Positions 9,745 through 18,757 of a stretch of 64,000 nt of DNA are shown here, piece after piece. The DNA comes from Pseudomonas sp. SL4(2022) (lineage in GTDB: Bacteria > Pseudomonadota > Gammaproteobacteria > Pseudomonadales > Pseudomonadaceae): the NCBI RefSeq assembly GCF_026625725.1, contig NZ_CP113060.1, positions 1,742,001 to 1,806,000 of the forward strand. Direction: 5' to 3'. The first letter of the stretch is position 1. The number at the start of each line of letters is the position of its first letter. The notes below the pieces were generated by a model. The model was not told where the DNA came from and did no database searches. It saw only the letters and a list, made by a program, of their open reading frames with translations. The translations under genes and the position numbers were made by a program.

Positions 9745-10514
9745 AAACCCTGTTGATCATCGGCATCGGTGCCGGCGACCCGGACTACCTGACCGTGCAG
9801 GCGATCAACGCCCTTAACCGCACGGACGTGTTCTTCCTGATGGACAAGGGCAGCGCCAAAGACAGCTTGATCGGCCTGCGCAAGACCATCTGCGAGCGCT
9901 TTATCCAGGGCCGCGATTACCGCTTTGTCAGCGCCGATTGCCCGGAGCGGGTGCGCGATGTGCCGGACTATCGCGGCAGCGTGGTCGACCTCAATCAGGA
10001 CAAACAGCAGGTGTTCGAAGGCATGATTCGCGAGCAGATGCGCGATGGCGAAACCGGCGCTTTTCTGGTCTGGGGCGACCCGGCGCTGTACGACAGCACC
10101 CTGCGTATCGTCGAACAGATCGTGGCCAACAGCAGCGAACAAATTGCGTACGAAGTGATCCCTGGCATCACCAGCCTGCAAGCCCTGGCGGCCAAGCATA
10201 AGGTTTGCTTTAACAGCATCGGCCAGGCCTTCCAGATCACCCCGGCGCGCCGCCTGGCCGAAGACGGCTTTCCGGATGGGCTGGACAGCGTGCTGGTGAT
10301 GCTCGACGCCCAGGACACCTACCAACGCTTTGTCGAGCAAGCCATGCACATCTACTGGGGTGCCTATATAGGCACTCCGGACGAAGTGCTGATCGCCGGC
10401 CCGCTGAGTGAGGTCGCCGACACCATCCGCACCCGCCGCGCCGAACTGCGCGAACAGCACGGGTGGATTATGGATAGTTATTTGCTGCGCAAACTGGAAA
10501 AGGAGGGGCCTTGA
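9741..10514 (+). CDS. cobF: Precorrin-6A synthase (deacetylating), CobF
   Basis: SAM-dependent C1 methylation with loss of the acetyl group, converting precorrin-5 to precorrin-6A; a hallmark of the aerobic pathway. The 257-aa length is normal. The N-terminus has GIGAGDPDYLTVQAINAL, and the middle has LVWGDPALYDSTLRI and EVIPGITSLQALAA, all typical of this methylase family. It is the last gene of the cobW operon, overlapping the chlD stop by ATGA and followed by a strong hairpin. A decayed copy of its 3' end lies about 1 kb downstream (11458-11568). Confidence 0.95.
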   Translation: MKTLLIIGIGAGDPDYLTVQAINALNRTDVFFLMDKGSAKDSLIGLRKTICERFIQGRDYRFVSADCPERVRDVPDYRGSVVDLNQDKQQVFEGMIREQMRDGETGAFLVWGDPALYDSTLRIVEQIVANSSEQIAYEVIPGITSLQALAAKHKVCFNSIGQAFQITPARRLAEDGFPDGLDSVLVMLDAQDTYQRFVEQAMHIYWGAYIGTPDEVLIAGPLSEVADTIRTRRAELREQHGWIMDSYLLRKLEKEGP

Positions 10515-10516
10515 GG

Positions 10517-10548
10517 TGCAGGGTGGACAAGCAAGTGTCCACCCTGCA
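10517..10548 (+). terminator. Hairpin downstream of cobF
   Basis: Perfect 12-bp stem TGCAGGGTGGAC / GTCCACCCTGCA with an 8-nt loop, beginning 2 bp after the cobF stop. No long U-run follows, so termination efficiency is uncertain; because of its symmetry it could also serve the convergent gene at 10560-11348. A related GGTGGACA/TGTCCACC hairpin follows the ABC permease at 25687. Confidence 0.6.
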
Positions 10549-10559
10549 GTGTGAATCAA

Positions 10560-11348
10560 TTATTTTGTGGCTTTCTGCGTGTCTCCCGCAGTTACCACAA
10601 CCGGTATGCTCGAATAGGTTCCTGCACGCCATGTCTTCAGCGTGATAGATGAACCAATAGCCGCCTTGACGACTTGAATCCGGAAATCCTCGGAGTCGGC
10701 AACAGGCTGGTCGCCGACAGCAATCACGATGTCCCAGGGCAACATTCCCGCTTGCTGGGCTGGACTGCCTGGCAGAGTGGAGACAACCACTACTCCACTT
10801 GTTGGATAGGATCTAAGCTGCGCCAGCTGCGGGTCGACGGTACTAATACTCATGCCAATTTTGCCCCATGGGAAATTGGCGCGCTGGCAGCCTTTGTCAA
10901 ACCATGCCTGGTTGGCTAATGCTTTGCGGGTTGTTCCGACCTGCTTCCAAACGGGATCCCCGCTTGTCTCATAGGCATGAGCATCTGTAAGCGACACTTC
11001 AATGTACTCGCATGACTTGTGGCGATAGCGCTCAGGAGTCTCCAGGGTCAGCGTCTTGGTTCCGTTCATGGCCAAAGCATCGGGCGATGAGGATGCTACG
11101 GTGGGCGCAGGGCTTGATGCTGCGGCTGAAGCTGGAGCGATCGTTTCTCCATCGGGGCCCATAACCGCAGAGGCTACATAGGCTCCCGCCGCCATCTCGG
11201 CAACTGGCGCTAACATCCCGACATCGGCACCCATCATGGAGGCAGCAAGGGCTGCACCCCCCACCGCGTTATCGCCGGCGCAGCCAGCCAAGCCCATGAA
11301 AGACGCGGCGATGGCAAGACCAGCACTGTATTTAATAACGCCACTCAT
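10560..11348 (-). CDS. Putative lipoprotein with a C-terminal PDZ-like domain
   Basis: A 262-aa protein starting at ATG 11348 (AGGGAG about 9 bp upstream). It has a lipoprotein signal with lipobox LAGC, then an Ala/Met/Gly-rich stretch that looks membrane-associating or low-complexity (AALAASMMGADVGM, MAAGAYVASAVMG). A Ser/Pro/Ala linker follows. The C-terminal ~90 residues resemble a PDZ domain (SGVVVVSTLPGSPAQQAGM, WDIVIAVGDQPV, ITLKTWR). Role unknown; periplasmic, membrane-anchored. The gene sits between cobF and a decayed copy of the cobF 3' end, and its base composition looks less GC-rich than the cob genes, both signs that it arrived by recombination. Confidence 0.8.
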   Translation of the reverse strand: MSGVIKYSAGLAIAASFMGLAGCAGDNAVGGAALAASMMGADVGMLAPVAEMAAGAYVASAVMGPDGETIAPASAAASSPAPTVASSSPDALAMNGTKTLTLETPERYRHKSCEYIEVSLTDAHAYETSGDPVWKQVGTTRKALANQAWFDKGCQRANFPWGKIGMSISTVDPQLAQLRSYPTSGVVVVSTLPGSPAQQAGMLPWDIVIAVGDQPVADSEDFRIQVVKAAIGSSITLKTWRAGTYSSIPVVVTAGDTQKATK

Positions 11349-11457
11349 GCATCGATACTCCCTGTTAGTCACGTGAACTCGTTCAGCGTAATGGTATAGC
11401 GCCTCAACTTTGCGCTGTCAGCCCCCAACGCGGGTGCGGCTCAACCCATCCTACGTT

Positions 11458-11568
11458 CTGGTCGCCGGGCCGCTAAGCGAGGTCGCCGAGATTATCCGCA
11501 GCCGCCGTGCGGAGCTGCGTGAGCAGCATGGATGGATTATGGATAGCTAGTTATTGCGTAAGGGGTAA
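11458..11568 (+). pseudogene. Decayed duplicate of the cobF 3' end
   Basis: Translation of this stretch gives VAGPLSEVAEIIRSRRAELR then EQHGWIMDS-stop, nearly identical in protein to the cobF C-terminus (IAGPLSEVADTIRTRRAELR, EQHGWIMDSY). At the DNA level it differs mostly at third positions and the Tyr codon has become TAG (11548-11550), followed by LLRKG-stop. There is no upstream coding sequence. The silent divergence suggests a remnant of an older or foreign allele rather than a recent copy. Confidence 0.88.
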
Positions 11569-11620
11569 TGGCGGGCACTTGATGGGTAAGCAAAGCGTTG
11601 CCCACCAGCAGATCTCCAAG

Positions 11621-12259
11621 CTACTTGCTGAGCGCTGGTGCGTCCTCTCCACGGGTCGGGCGCAGGGTCGGTGTGTCGTCCGCCAGCAACGTGCGCGCCG
11701 CCGGATCGGTGGCCAGCAGGCTGTATTGGTGCAGGCTGAGGAAACGTCCGTTTTTGTACTCCACATCCCGCAGAGTTCCCTCAAGTACAAAGCCAAGCCG
11801 CTCCAGCAAGCGGCCGCTGGCGGGGTTTTCTGGCTCGACATCGGCGTGGATGCGGTGCACGTCGAGGGTGCCCAAGGCAAAGCGCAGGATGGTGGGCAGG
11901 CAGTCTTGCATCAGCCCCCGCCCCCAGTACTCCGGCATCAGCCAGTAGCCGATGTCCAGGCAGCGGTCGGTGTAGGAACCTTCATTGAAGCCACAGGCGC
12001 CCACTAGCTCATCTCTCCCCGGCAAGGCGATGCCCCACCAGATGCCCCGGCGCTCTTCCAGCAACGCGTCGTACCAACGCATCTGCTCGTCTGTCGCTTC
12101 GAGGCTGTCGTAAGACACTCCGTAGTGGGCAATCACCTGCGGGTGGGATAGCCCAGTGAAAATCGCATTGACGTCACGGCGCTGAATCCGCCGCAGCGTG
12201 CAGCGGGGCAGGCAGAATTCGGGAAACTCGTCAGGAAGGTACTTCATGGTCCGACTCAT
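11621..12259 (-). CDS. GNAT family N-acetyltransferase, RimJ/RimL type
   Basis: A 212-aa acetyl-CoA-dependent N-acetyltransferase. The N-terminus (CLPRCTLRRIQRRDVNAIF) and the blocks LVGACGFNEGSY, IGYWLMPEYWGRGLMQDC (acetyl-CoA-binding motif A) and VEPENPASGRLLERLGFVLEG are typical of the RimJ/RimL branch. The substrate cannot be predicted. The ATG at 12259 and the ATG at 12247 are both possible starts. It stands alone between the cobF remnant and an inverted repeat, and is not evidently part of the B12 pathway. Confidence 0.88.
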   Translation of the reverse strand: MSRTMKYLPDEFPEFCLPRCTLRRIQRRDVNAIFTGLSHPQVIAHYGVSYDSLEATDEQMRWYDALLEERRGIWWGIALPGRDELVGACGFNEGSYTDRCLDIGYWLMPEYWGRGLMQDCLPTILRFALGTLDVHRIHADVEPENPASGRLLERLGFVLEGTLRDVEYKNGRFLSLHQYSLLATDPAARTLLADDTPTLRPTRGEDAPALSK

Positions 12260-12432
12260 AGGACTAGATCAGTGCCAGTATGCTCGCAGCAAAGGGTACA
12301 GGAGCACAGGGACAGCTAGGCGGGGGTTGGGTGGTACAGAGACGAACAAAGTGGGACAAGGAATAAAGTGGCACAGATTTATTTACCGCTGTCAGGCGGC
12401 TGCTGGGCGTTTTCCGCCCAGCGCTTGAGTCT

Positions 12433-12533
12433 CGTAGGATGGGTTGAGCGCAGCGATACCCATGCTGCTGCAAGCCCATCATTTATGAACCGTAAAAACC
12501 CTGATGGGTATCGCACGCTCAACCCGTCCTACG
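12433..12533. repeat. Inverted repeat, about 100 bp, downstream of cobJ
   Basis: Arms CGTAGGATGGGTTGAGCGCA... and its near-complement ...CGCTCAACCCGTCCTACG enclose GATACCCAT / ATGGGTATC. The whole segment can form one long hairpin. The same arm core (GGATGGGTT, TTGAGCGCAGCGA) recurs near 19.47 and 41.1 kb. It lies next to the 3' end of cobJ and may act as a terminator. Confidence 0.7.
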
Positions 12534-12537
12534 TTTG

Positions 12538-14199
12538 TTACGTCTGTGGGTAGCTGCGCGGCGTATACACCCACTCCCCACCCTCGGCACGGGGGAAGCG
12601 GCAGGTTTGGCTGGAACCGATAATCACCAGGGTGCGCATATCAACCATCTCTGGCGTCAGTTCGCCCAGGGTGAGGGTGCGCAGGGTTTCGCCGGGGCGG
12701 CCGATGTCGCGGCCCAGTACCACCAAGGTTTCCGGGGTGCGCTGCTGGCGGACGATATCCAGCGCGCTGCCGAGCTGCCAGGGGCGGGCTTTGGAGATGG
12801 GGTTGTAGAAGGCCATCACCAGGTCGGCGGCGGCGGCGTGGGCCAGGCGTTTTTCGATAATCGCCCAGGGCTTGAGGTTGTCCGACAGGGAGATCAGGCA
12901 GAAGTCGTGGCCCAGCGGCGCGCCGGCTTTGGCGGCGGTGGCCAGCGCAGCGGAAACGCCGGGGAACACCTGTAGGTCGACCCGCTGCCATTCGGCGTCG
13001 GTCGATTCATGCAGGGCTTCCAGCACGGCGGCGGCCATGGCGAAGACGCCGGGGTCGCCGGACGACACCATCACCACGCGCCGGCCGCTGGCGGCCAGTG
13101 CAAAGGCATGGCGGGCGCGCTGCATTTCTTCGCGGTTATCGGTGCAATGGCGCACCTGCTCCGGGCGCAGCGGGCCGGCCATCTTGATATAGGTTTCGTA
13201 GCCGAGCAGGTCCTGCGCCTCATCCAGCGCCTGGCGCGCAGCGGGCACCATAAATTCGGCGGCGCCGGGGCCGAGGCCGATCACCGTCAGGCGGCCACGG
13301 GGGCGGCCGAGTTGGCTGGCATCGATGGGTGCTGCGGCCAGCAGCAGGCGCAGGTTGGCGTGCTGACTGTGCAGCGGCGGCAGTTGCTGCGCGTCGTCGA
13401 TAAAACGCAGCGGCAAGTTGAGCTGTGCGGCGGCGGCGTGCAGGCCGGCGTTGGCCATCAACTCTGGTGCGGCCAGCAGACAGGCCAGGCTTTGCGCGGC
13501 CAGGTTGCTGGCTTGTAGCGCCTGTTGCAGTTCGCTGAGTAAGTCGGCGCTGGCGCGGTCGATCCATACGGCGACCTGCTGCGGGTGGATCAGCAGTTCA
13601 TCGGCATTCGCCGCTCGACTGTGCGGGCTGATATGGATCACCCGTGCGGCGTCGTCAGTCACCGGCAGCTTGGCCTGGATCAGCCAGGGCGCGTCACCTT
13701 CGATACGCACGGCCTGGCCGCCGAGCAGGTCGCTGACAAAGCCTTTGCCTTGCTCAAGATCGGCCAACACATAGCCAGCGGGCGGCTCGAGCAGGCAGGT
13801 GCCAAAACGCAGTTCGCCGCTGGTGGTGATCGCCGCGCTGACCTGCAGGTGCGCGGCCAACTCACGCGCCATGCGGTTGACCCCGCCCAAGCCGCCAAGC
13901 AGCGGCACCACGGCGCTGCCATCTTCGGCCACGGCCAGCACCGGCGGCTCGCGGTCTTTCTCGCCGAGCACAGCGGCCAAACTGCGAATCACGATGCCGG
14001 CGGCGCACAGCACGATCAGCGGCGTGCCGGTGCGGTAGAGCGCACGCAGGTTATCGCCGAAATCCTCATAGGTGCGCTCAACGTCTGTCACTCGGCTGCC
14101 CTGGCCGTGGATCTCAGCCTGCGGATACCGCGCCTGGATGCGCCGCGCGCAGGGCAGAGCAGAGGGGCCGAGGATGATGATGGCGGGAGCGGCGGTCAT
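12538..14199 (-). CDS. cobJ: Precorrin-3B C17-methyltransferase CobJ fused to an N-terminal CbiG-like domain
   Basis: Contracts the corrin ring and methylates C17, converting precorrin-3B to precorrin-4. The 553-aa protein is about twice the size of stand-alone CobJ. Residues 1 to about 300 are CbiG-N/middle-like (VLCAAGIVIRSLAAVLGEK, DGSAVVPLLGGLGGVNRMA). From about residue 303 it is a tetrapyrrole methylase (LTVIGLGPGAAEFMVP, LGYETYIKM, MVSSGDPGVFAMAA, FPGVSAALATAAKAGAPLGH, VMAFYNPISKARPWQL). The fusion is common in pseudomonads. It is the last gene of the cobG-cobH-cobI-cobJ operon, separated from cobI by a 134-bp REP-bearing gap. Confidence 0.94.
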   Translation of the reverse strand: MTAAPAIIILGPSALPCARRIQARYPQAEIHGQGSRVTDVERTYEDFGDNLRALYRTGTPLIVLCAAGIVIRSLAAVLGEKDREPPVLAVAEDGSAVVPLLGGLGGVNRMARELAAHLQVSAAITTSGELRFGTCLLEPPAGYVLADLEQGKGFVSDLLGGQAVRIEGDAPWLIQAKLPVTDDAARVIHISPHSRAANADELLIHPQQVAVWIDRASADLLSELQQALQASNLAAQSLACLLAAPELMANAGLHAAAAQLNLPLRFIDDAQQLPPLHSQHANLRLLLAAAPIDASQLGRPRGRLTVIGLGPGAAEFMVPAARQALDEAQDLLGYETYIKMAGPLRPEQVRHCTDNREEMQRARHAFALAASGRRVVMVSSGDPGVFAMAAAVLEALHESTDAEWQRVDLQVFPGVSAALATAAKAGAPLGHDFCLISLSDNLKPWAIIEKRLAHAAAADLVMAFYNPISKARPWQLGSALDIVRQQRTPETLVVLGRDIGRPGETLRTLTLGELTPEMVDMRTLVIIGSSQTCRFPRAEGGEWVYTPRSYPQT

Positions 14200-14268
14200 A
14201 AGGTGTTCCAGGCTACGGTGAGTGGGCTGTGCGATGGCGCTTTTGTGGGCGTGGCCGGGGGGCGATCC

Positions 14269-14320
14269 GCTTTAGCCGCGATGGCCACAGCATGTCGCGG
14301 CTAAAGCCCCTCCCACGGGT
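14269..14320. repeat. REP pair in inverted orientation between cobI and cobJ
   Basis: Perfect 13-bp inverted arms GCTTTAGCCGCGA (14269-14281) and TCGCGGCTAAAGC (14295-14307), the latter continuing into CCCTCCCAC, the reverse complement of the REP core at 4245. The 134-bp cobI-cobJ gap holds this hairpin and no gene. In mRNA it could stabilise the upstream cobGHI part or lower cobJ expression. Confidence 0.75.
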
Positions 14321-14333
14321 TGTTTGCAGTTTG

Positions 14334-15086
14334 CTAACCGCGCCATTTCTCGCCGGGGATGACGATCATTGAGAAGTAGGGCGAGGACATCGGCTCCACT
14401 TCGTCCAGCGGCACGATGCGCTGGTTGCCCATGGTCGCGCGTTCGACGTAGTGGGCGCGCTGGTCGATGCCCAGCTCCTGCAGCACACGGCGGACTTTCT
14501 CGAAATTGCGCCCGAGCTTCATGATCACGGCGGCTTCGGCGCTGTGCAGGCGCTGCTTGAGTTCGTCTTCGGGGAGCACGCCGGAGAGCACGTTTAACGA
14601 TTGGTTGCGGTACACCAGCGGGGTGCCGAGCACCGAGGCGCAGCCGAGCATGGAGCACACGCCGGGCACCACTTCGACGTCGTACTGGCCGGCCAAACGG
14701 TCGTGCAGGTACATGTAGGAGCCGTAGAAAAACGGGTCGCCTTCGCAGATCACCGCCACATCCTGGCCGGCGTCGAGTCGGGCGGCGATCTGCACCGCGC
14801 AGGTGTCGTAGAAGTCGCTGATCACATCTTCATAGCTGAGCGGCGCGGCGAGTTTTTCCGTAGTCACCGGGTAGACCAGCGGCAGGCGCTGCTGGGCGTC
14901 TGTCAGGTGCTGCTCGATGATGCCGAAGGCATTGCCGCCCTGGCCTTTGTTGGCTTTAGCCTTGGCCACGAAGTAGCCAACCACCGCCGCCGATTGCAGC
15001 AGGCGCAGGGCCTTGAGGGTGATCAGCTCGGGGTCGCCGGGGCCGACGCCGAGCCCCAGCAGGCGGCCTTTTTGTACCGTCATCAC
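14334..15086 (-). CDS. cobI: Precorrin-2 C20-methyltransferase (CobI)
   Basis: Methylates precorrin-2 at C20 to give precorrin-3A. The 250-aa protein starts with the methylase signature [20 protein letters not shown] and contains [40 protein letters not shown] and [17 protein letters not shown], all characteristic of CobI/CbiL. It starts with two adjacent ATGs (15086 and 15083); the cobH stop overlaps them, so translation is coupled. Confidence 0.95.
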   Translation of the reverse strand: MMTVQKGRLLGLGVGPGDPELITLKALRLLQSAAVVGYFVAKAKANKGQGGNAFGIIEQHLTDAQQRLPLVYPVTTEKLAAPLSYEDVISDFYDTCAVQIAARLDAGQDVAVICEGDPFFYGSYMYLHDRLAGQYDVEVVPGVCSMLGCASVLGTPLVYRNQSLNVLSGVLPEDELKQRLHSAEAAVIMKLGRNFEKVRRVLQELGIDQRAHYVERATMGNQRIVPLDEVEPMSSPYFSMIVIPGEKWRG

Positions 15087-15709
15087 TCCACCTCCGTGGC
15101 CAGGGCGTTGACCGCCGCCACCGCCATGGCGCTACCGCCGCGCCGGCCGCGCACGGTCACATAGGGCACGCCACGGCTGTCGGCAGCCAGGGCGTCTTTG
15201 GATTCCGCCGCGCCGATAAAGCCCACCGGCATGCCGATGATCAGCGCCGGTTTCGGTGCGCCGGCGTCGAGCATTTCCAGCAGGTAGAACAGCGCGGTGG
15301 GCGCATTGCCGATCACCACCACGCTGCCTTCCAGGTGCTCGCGCCAGTGCTCAAGTGCCGCTGCCGAGCGGGTGTTGCCCAGCTCGCGGGCGAGGGACGG
15401 AACATCGGCCTCATGCAGCGTGCAGATCACCGGATTGGCGGCAGACAGGCGTGAGCGGGTGATGCCTTCGGCGACCATCCGCGCATCGCAGAGAATCGCC
15501 GCCCCATTGGCCAGCGCGGCGCGGCCGGCAGCGCTAGCGCCGGGGGAGAAGCGCAGGTCTTGCACCACATCGACCATGCCGCAGGCGTGGATAACCCGCA
15601 CCGCGAGCTTTTCCAGATCGGCCGGAATAGCGCTGAGATCAGCCTCGGCGCGGATGGTGGCGAAGGACTGGCGGTAGATTTCCTGGCCGTCGCGGATGTA
15701 CTCAAGCAT
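15083..15709 (-). CDS. cobH: Precorrin-8X methylmutase (CobH)
   Basis: Moves the C11 methyl group to C12, turning precorrin-8x into hydrogenobyrinic acid. The 208-aa protein has [20 protein letters not shown] at the N-terminus, [20 protein letters not shown] with the catalytic His, [34 protein letters not shown] and [16 protein letters not shown], all family motifs. ATG 15709 was chosen over the upstream codon at 15760, since it gives the conserved N-terminus. It overlaps the end of cobG by 8 bp and the cobI start by about 4 bp. Confidence 0.95.
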   Translation of the reverse strand: MLEYIRDGQEIYRQSFATIRAEADLSAIPADLEKLAVRVIHACGMVDVVQDLRFSPGASAAGRAALANGAAILCDARMVAEGITRSRLSAANPVICTLHEADVPSLARELGNTRSAAALEHWREHLEGSVVVIGNAPTALFYLLEMLDAGAPKPALIIGMPVGFIGAAESKDALAADSRGVPYVTVRGRRGGSAMAVAAVNALATEVE

Positions 15710-17075
15710 CACTGTTTCCTGTTGCGCAGTGGGCGGCGAACCAGTCGCCGGCCTCGTCAATAGTCATGGCGCTGGCCAGCAGCTGACCGAAACCGGCCGC
15801 TTCAGGCGTGCGTTGATAAAGCTGGTAATGCCCGGCGCTGCTGGCCAGCAAGGTAAAGGGCGCGGTGTGCGCGGCGGCGCAGGAGCGTGGGCAGGCACTG
15901 AGATGCACCTGCGGCCGCGCTGTGCTGGCGCGCAGGTGTTCGGCCAGGCGCAGGGCATCGGCCTTGCTGTCGCTCAGGCCCTTGGCGCAGGCGGCTGAGC
16001 CGGTGCAGGCGATCAGATTGCTAAGTGGTTCCTGCGCATCGATCAGCAGGCCGAGTTCGGCCAGTGTGTGCAGCAGGTTGTCTGCCGAGTGCTCGGGGAT
16101 ATTCGGCAGCAACAGACCCTGCCAGGGCGTCAGGCGCAGGCTGGCATCGCCATATTGCTCGGCCAGATCGGCCAGGGCTTTGAGTTGTGTGGCGTCGATT
16201 CGGCCCAGACGTGAAGCGGCGGCAACCATGCAAAGGGCGTTTTGCTGCTGTGGATAAATGCCCATCGGCGCGCGTGGGCTGACTGGTTTGTGTTGCCAAT
16301 CGGTCGGTGGCGCCTGAACGGTAAAGGGCAGGCGCGTTTGCAGCTGTTGCAGCAGTTGGTGGGCGGGAATCACGCTGAGCAGCTGGCGCATCCGGCTGTG
16401 TTCGCTGCCAGCCAGATCGAGGAACAGCCTGAGCAGCTGTTCCACCAACGGCACGGCTTGCTCAACGTTGACCACGCCCAGCGGCTGATCACCTGGGCAA
16501 CCCGCCAGGCCAAAGGCCAAGCGAGCTGACTTACCGGGCAGGGCGCTTAGCCAGATATCGTGGGGGTGTTTGAGCATGGCCAGGGCTTCGCCGCCGTCCA
16601 GCTGAATAGCGAACTTGGCCGACAGCCCATGCAGCGCCGGGGTGGTTTGCAGCAGCTCAAGCAGCGCGGCGGCCAGCGGGCGGGTGTCGAGCAAGGCCTG
16701 CGGATCGATGCCGGCGGCAGGGCTGAGCAGCAGATTGCGCACATCGTCGGCGGCCGGATTGCTCGGGCCGAGGCCGGCAGCCAGCAGGCGCTCGATCAGC
16801 TCGGCTTGCTGGCCGGGCAATACGCCACGAATCTGCAGATTGCTGCGGTTGGTCAGCTCCAGCACACCGCTGGCGCAGCGCTCGGCGGCTTCGGCGATGG
16901 CGCGTGCCTGTTGGCTGCTGAGTACGCCGCCGGCCAGCTTGACCCGGCAGATGCCGCCGTCCAGCGCCGGAACGATACGCAGCAGGCCGGGGCACGCCGA
17001 TCCCGGTTTATCGGGGCGTGGGGCCGGTATCTCGACAGTGGTGGCAAGGTCGCGCAACAAGTTCACCAGCAACAA
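15702..17075 (-). CDS. cobG: Precorrin-3B synthase (CobG)
   Basis: Oxygen-dependent monooxygenase of the aerobic pathway, hydroxylating precorrin-3A with gamma-lactone formation. The ~457-aa sequence belongs to the sulfite/nitrite reductase-like ferredoxin family: LELTNRSNLQIRGV in the N-terminal half and the cluster ligands CTGSAACAKG (C357, C363) and CPRSC (C395, C399), the CX5C...CX3C pattern for a 4Fe-4S centre. The start is unsettled: the first codon in frame is TTG at 17075, and the nearby GTG at 17066 is equally possible. First gene of an operon under the cobalamin riboswitch at 17.3-17.5 kb. Confidence 0.93.
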   Translation of the reverse strand: MLLVNLLRDLATTVEIPAPRPDKPGSACPGLLRIVPALDGGICRVKLAGGVLSSQQARAIAEAAERCASGVLELTNRSNLQIRGVLPGQQAELIERLLAAGLGPSNPAADDVRNLLLSPAAGIDPQALLDTRPLAAALLELLQTTPALHGLSAKFAIQLDGGEALAMLKHPHDIWLSALPGKSARLAFGLAGCPGDQPLGVVNVEQAVPLVEQLLRLFLDLAGSEHSRMRQLLSVIPAHQLLQQLQTRLPFTVQAPPTDWQHKPVSPRAPMGIYPQQQNALCMVAAASRLGRIDATQLKALADLAEQYGDASLRLTPWQGLLLPNIPEHSADNLLHTLAELGLLIDAQEPLSNLIACTGSAACAKGLSDSKADALRLAEHLRASTARPQVHLSACPRSCAAAHTAPFTLLASSAGHYQLYQRTPEAAGFGQLLASAMTIDEAGDWFAAHCATGNSDA

Positions 17076-17084
17076 CGAACCTGT

Positions 17085-17225
17085 CTACGATCTGCTGCGC
17101 GTCGGCCCTACTGCGTTAAAACCAGGCTCGGAATGCTCATGTACAGCTCGTACATTCCGCTTCCTCGCCTGTTTTTGCCTTGTAGGTCTCTAGCTCGCTA
17201 GATCGAAAACAGGTTCTACGACGCG
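17085..17225. repeat. Intergenic repeat-like element between the cobG start and its riboswitch
   Basis: About 140 bp with no convincing gene. It holds the imperfect hairpin CGGAATG...CATTCCG (around 17130-17160), the run CTCGCCTGTTTTTGCCTT, and GATCTGCTGCGCGTCGGCCC plus AACAGGTTCTACGACG at its ends. The composition resembles short intergenic repeats I know from Pseudomonas genomes, but this is from memory. It separates the riboswitch from the cobG start by an unusually long leader. Confidence 0.4.
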
Positions 17226-17304
17226 GCGACCGAACCAGCGAAATCCGCCCACAGGGGATTTCATGGCATCGGTACACCCCGCCCGATGTTGGCACTCGCG
17301 ACTC

Positions 17305-17488
17305 GCGTCGTCGGCAGGTCTCCTGGCTGACAGGTCATCATCTGGCGCGGCCTTCCCAGTTTCCCAGTGGCACAGTGGCGGCAGACTCGCTGTTTACAGT
17401 TGCGGGGGCAGCTCGGTCACGATCAGCGGATCGTTCCGGATTCCCTCTTAGGCCCCTCGCACCATGGCGGTGGGCACCGACGAAGGCT
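17305..17488 (-). ncRNA. Cobalamin riboswitch upstream of cobG-cobH-cobI-cobJ
   Basis: On the minus strand it reads CCTAAGAGGGAATCCGG, GAGCTGCCCCCGCAACTGTA then AACAGCGAG, GCCACTGGGAAACTGGGAAGG and GTCAGCCAGGAGACCTGCCG (3' edge near 17310), the full set of conserved B12-riboswitch boxes. A possible -10 element CATAAT (17496 to 17491) precedes it; no good -35 is seen. It would repress the cobG operon when B12 is plentiful. The transcript then runs through about 230 nt of leader before cobG. Confidence 0.93.
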
Positions 17489-17554
17489 GTATTATGCCCG
17501 CTTTGTTTGATGCGCTGACACCCTAGCTTGTCGGGCGGGGGCAGAGGAGTGGGT

Positions 17555-18757
17555 ATGACGGCCTGGTTAACCCTGGTGGGCATTGGTGAAGACGGTTACG
17601 CCGGGCTGGGTGAGGCAGCGCGCCAGGCGCTGGGCGAGGCGCAGTGGATTGTCGGCAGCCCACGCCAGCTGGCGCTGCTGCCCAGCGATCTGCCAGGGCA
17701 GCACGAGCGCTGGCCCAGCCCCTTTAGCCTGGAGCCGGTAATGGCGCGGCGCGGGATGCCGGTGTGCGTGCTGGCCAGCGGTGACCCACTGTTCTATGGC
17801 GTGGGTGCGAGCCTGGCGCGGCAGCTGCCGGCGGATGAATTGCGGGTGTTCTCTGCGCCCTCATCCGTCTCACTGGCTGCTGCTCGCCTGGGTTGGCCAC
17901 TGCAGGACGTGACGGTGCTGTCGCTGGTGGCGCGGCCGTTGGCGGCGCTGCAGGCGCAGATTTTCCCCGGCGCGCGGCTGCTGCTGTTGAGCAATGACGG
18001 CGAGAGCCCGGCGGCGGTGGCCGAGTTGCTGCGTGAACGCGGTTTTGGCCCCAGCCGGCTGACCGTGCTGGAGCATCTGGGCGGCGATCAGGAGCGTCGC
18101 ATCGACGGCCTGGCCAGTGATTGGACCGCGCCGCACGTCGCTGACCTCAATCTGCTGGCAATCGACTGTGTGGCGGGCGCCTGTGCGCGTTTGCTGCCGC
18201 TCACGCCAGGTTTGCCGGACGATGCTTATCAGCACGACGGCCAGCTGACCAAACGCGATGTGCGCGCTATCACCCTGGCGCGCCTGGCGCCGCAACCTGG
18301 TGAGCTGCTCTGGGATGTCGGCGCCGGCTGCGGCTCCATCGGCATTGAGTGGATGCGCGCGCACCCCAGCTGCCGGGCGCTGGCCATCGAGGCTGACGCC
18401 AGTCGTCAGGCGCATATCCAGCACAACCGCGATGCCCTCGGCGTGCCCAGCTTGCAATTGGTGGCCGGCCGCGCGCCCGAAGCCTTGGCCGGATTGGCCG
18501 CGCCGGATGCGATCTTTATTGGTGGCGGGGTGACCATCCCTGGCGTGCTCGAGCAGTGCTGGGCCAGCCTCAAGCCGGGTGGGTGTTTGCTGGCCAATGC
18601 CGTGACCCTGCAAAGCGAAGCGGCGCTGGTGGCCTGGCGCGAGCAGGTGGGCGGCGAGCTGACGCGCATCAGCGTGGCCCAGGCGCAGCCGCTGGGCGGC
18701 TTCGACACCTGGCGCAGCGCCTTGCCGATCACCCTGCTGGTGGTGCGCAAGCCGTGA
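17555..18757 (+). CDS. cobL: Precorrin-6Y C5,15-methyltransferase, decarboxylating (CobL)
   Basis: Bifunctional enzyme that methylates C5 and C15 and decarboxylates the C12 acetate chain to make precorrin-8. The 400-aa protein has an N-terminal CbiE-type methylase ([49 protein letters not shown]) and a C-terminal CbiT-type Rossmann methylase with [18 protein letters not shown] near residue 255 and [15 protein letters not shown] 17555 follows AGAGGAG. It is divergent from the cobG riboswitch, and it overlaps cobK by GTGA. Confidence 0.95.
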   Translation: MTAWLTLVGIGEDGYAGLGEAARQALGEAQWIVGSPRQLALLPSDLPGQHERWPSPFSLEPVMARRGMPVCVLASGDPLFYGVGASLARQLPADELRVFSAPSSVSLAAARLGWPLQDVTVLSLVARPLAALQAQIFPGARLLLLSNDGESPAAVAELLRERGFGPSRLTVLEHLGGDQERRIDGLASDWTAPHVADLNLLAIDCVAGACARLLPLTPGLPDDAYQHDGQLTKRDVRAITLARLAPQPGELLWDVGAGCGSIGIEWMRAHPSCRALAIEADASRQAHIQHNRDALGVPSLQLVAGRAPEALAGLAAPDAIFIGGGVTIPGVLEQCWASLKPGGCLLANAVTLQSEAALVAWREQVGGELTRISVAQAQPLGGFDTWRSALPITLLVVRKP

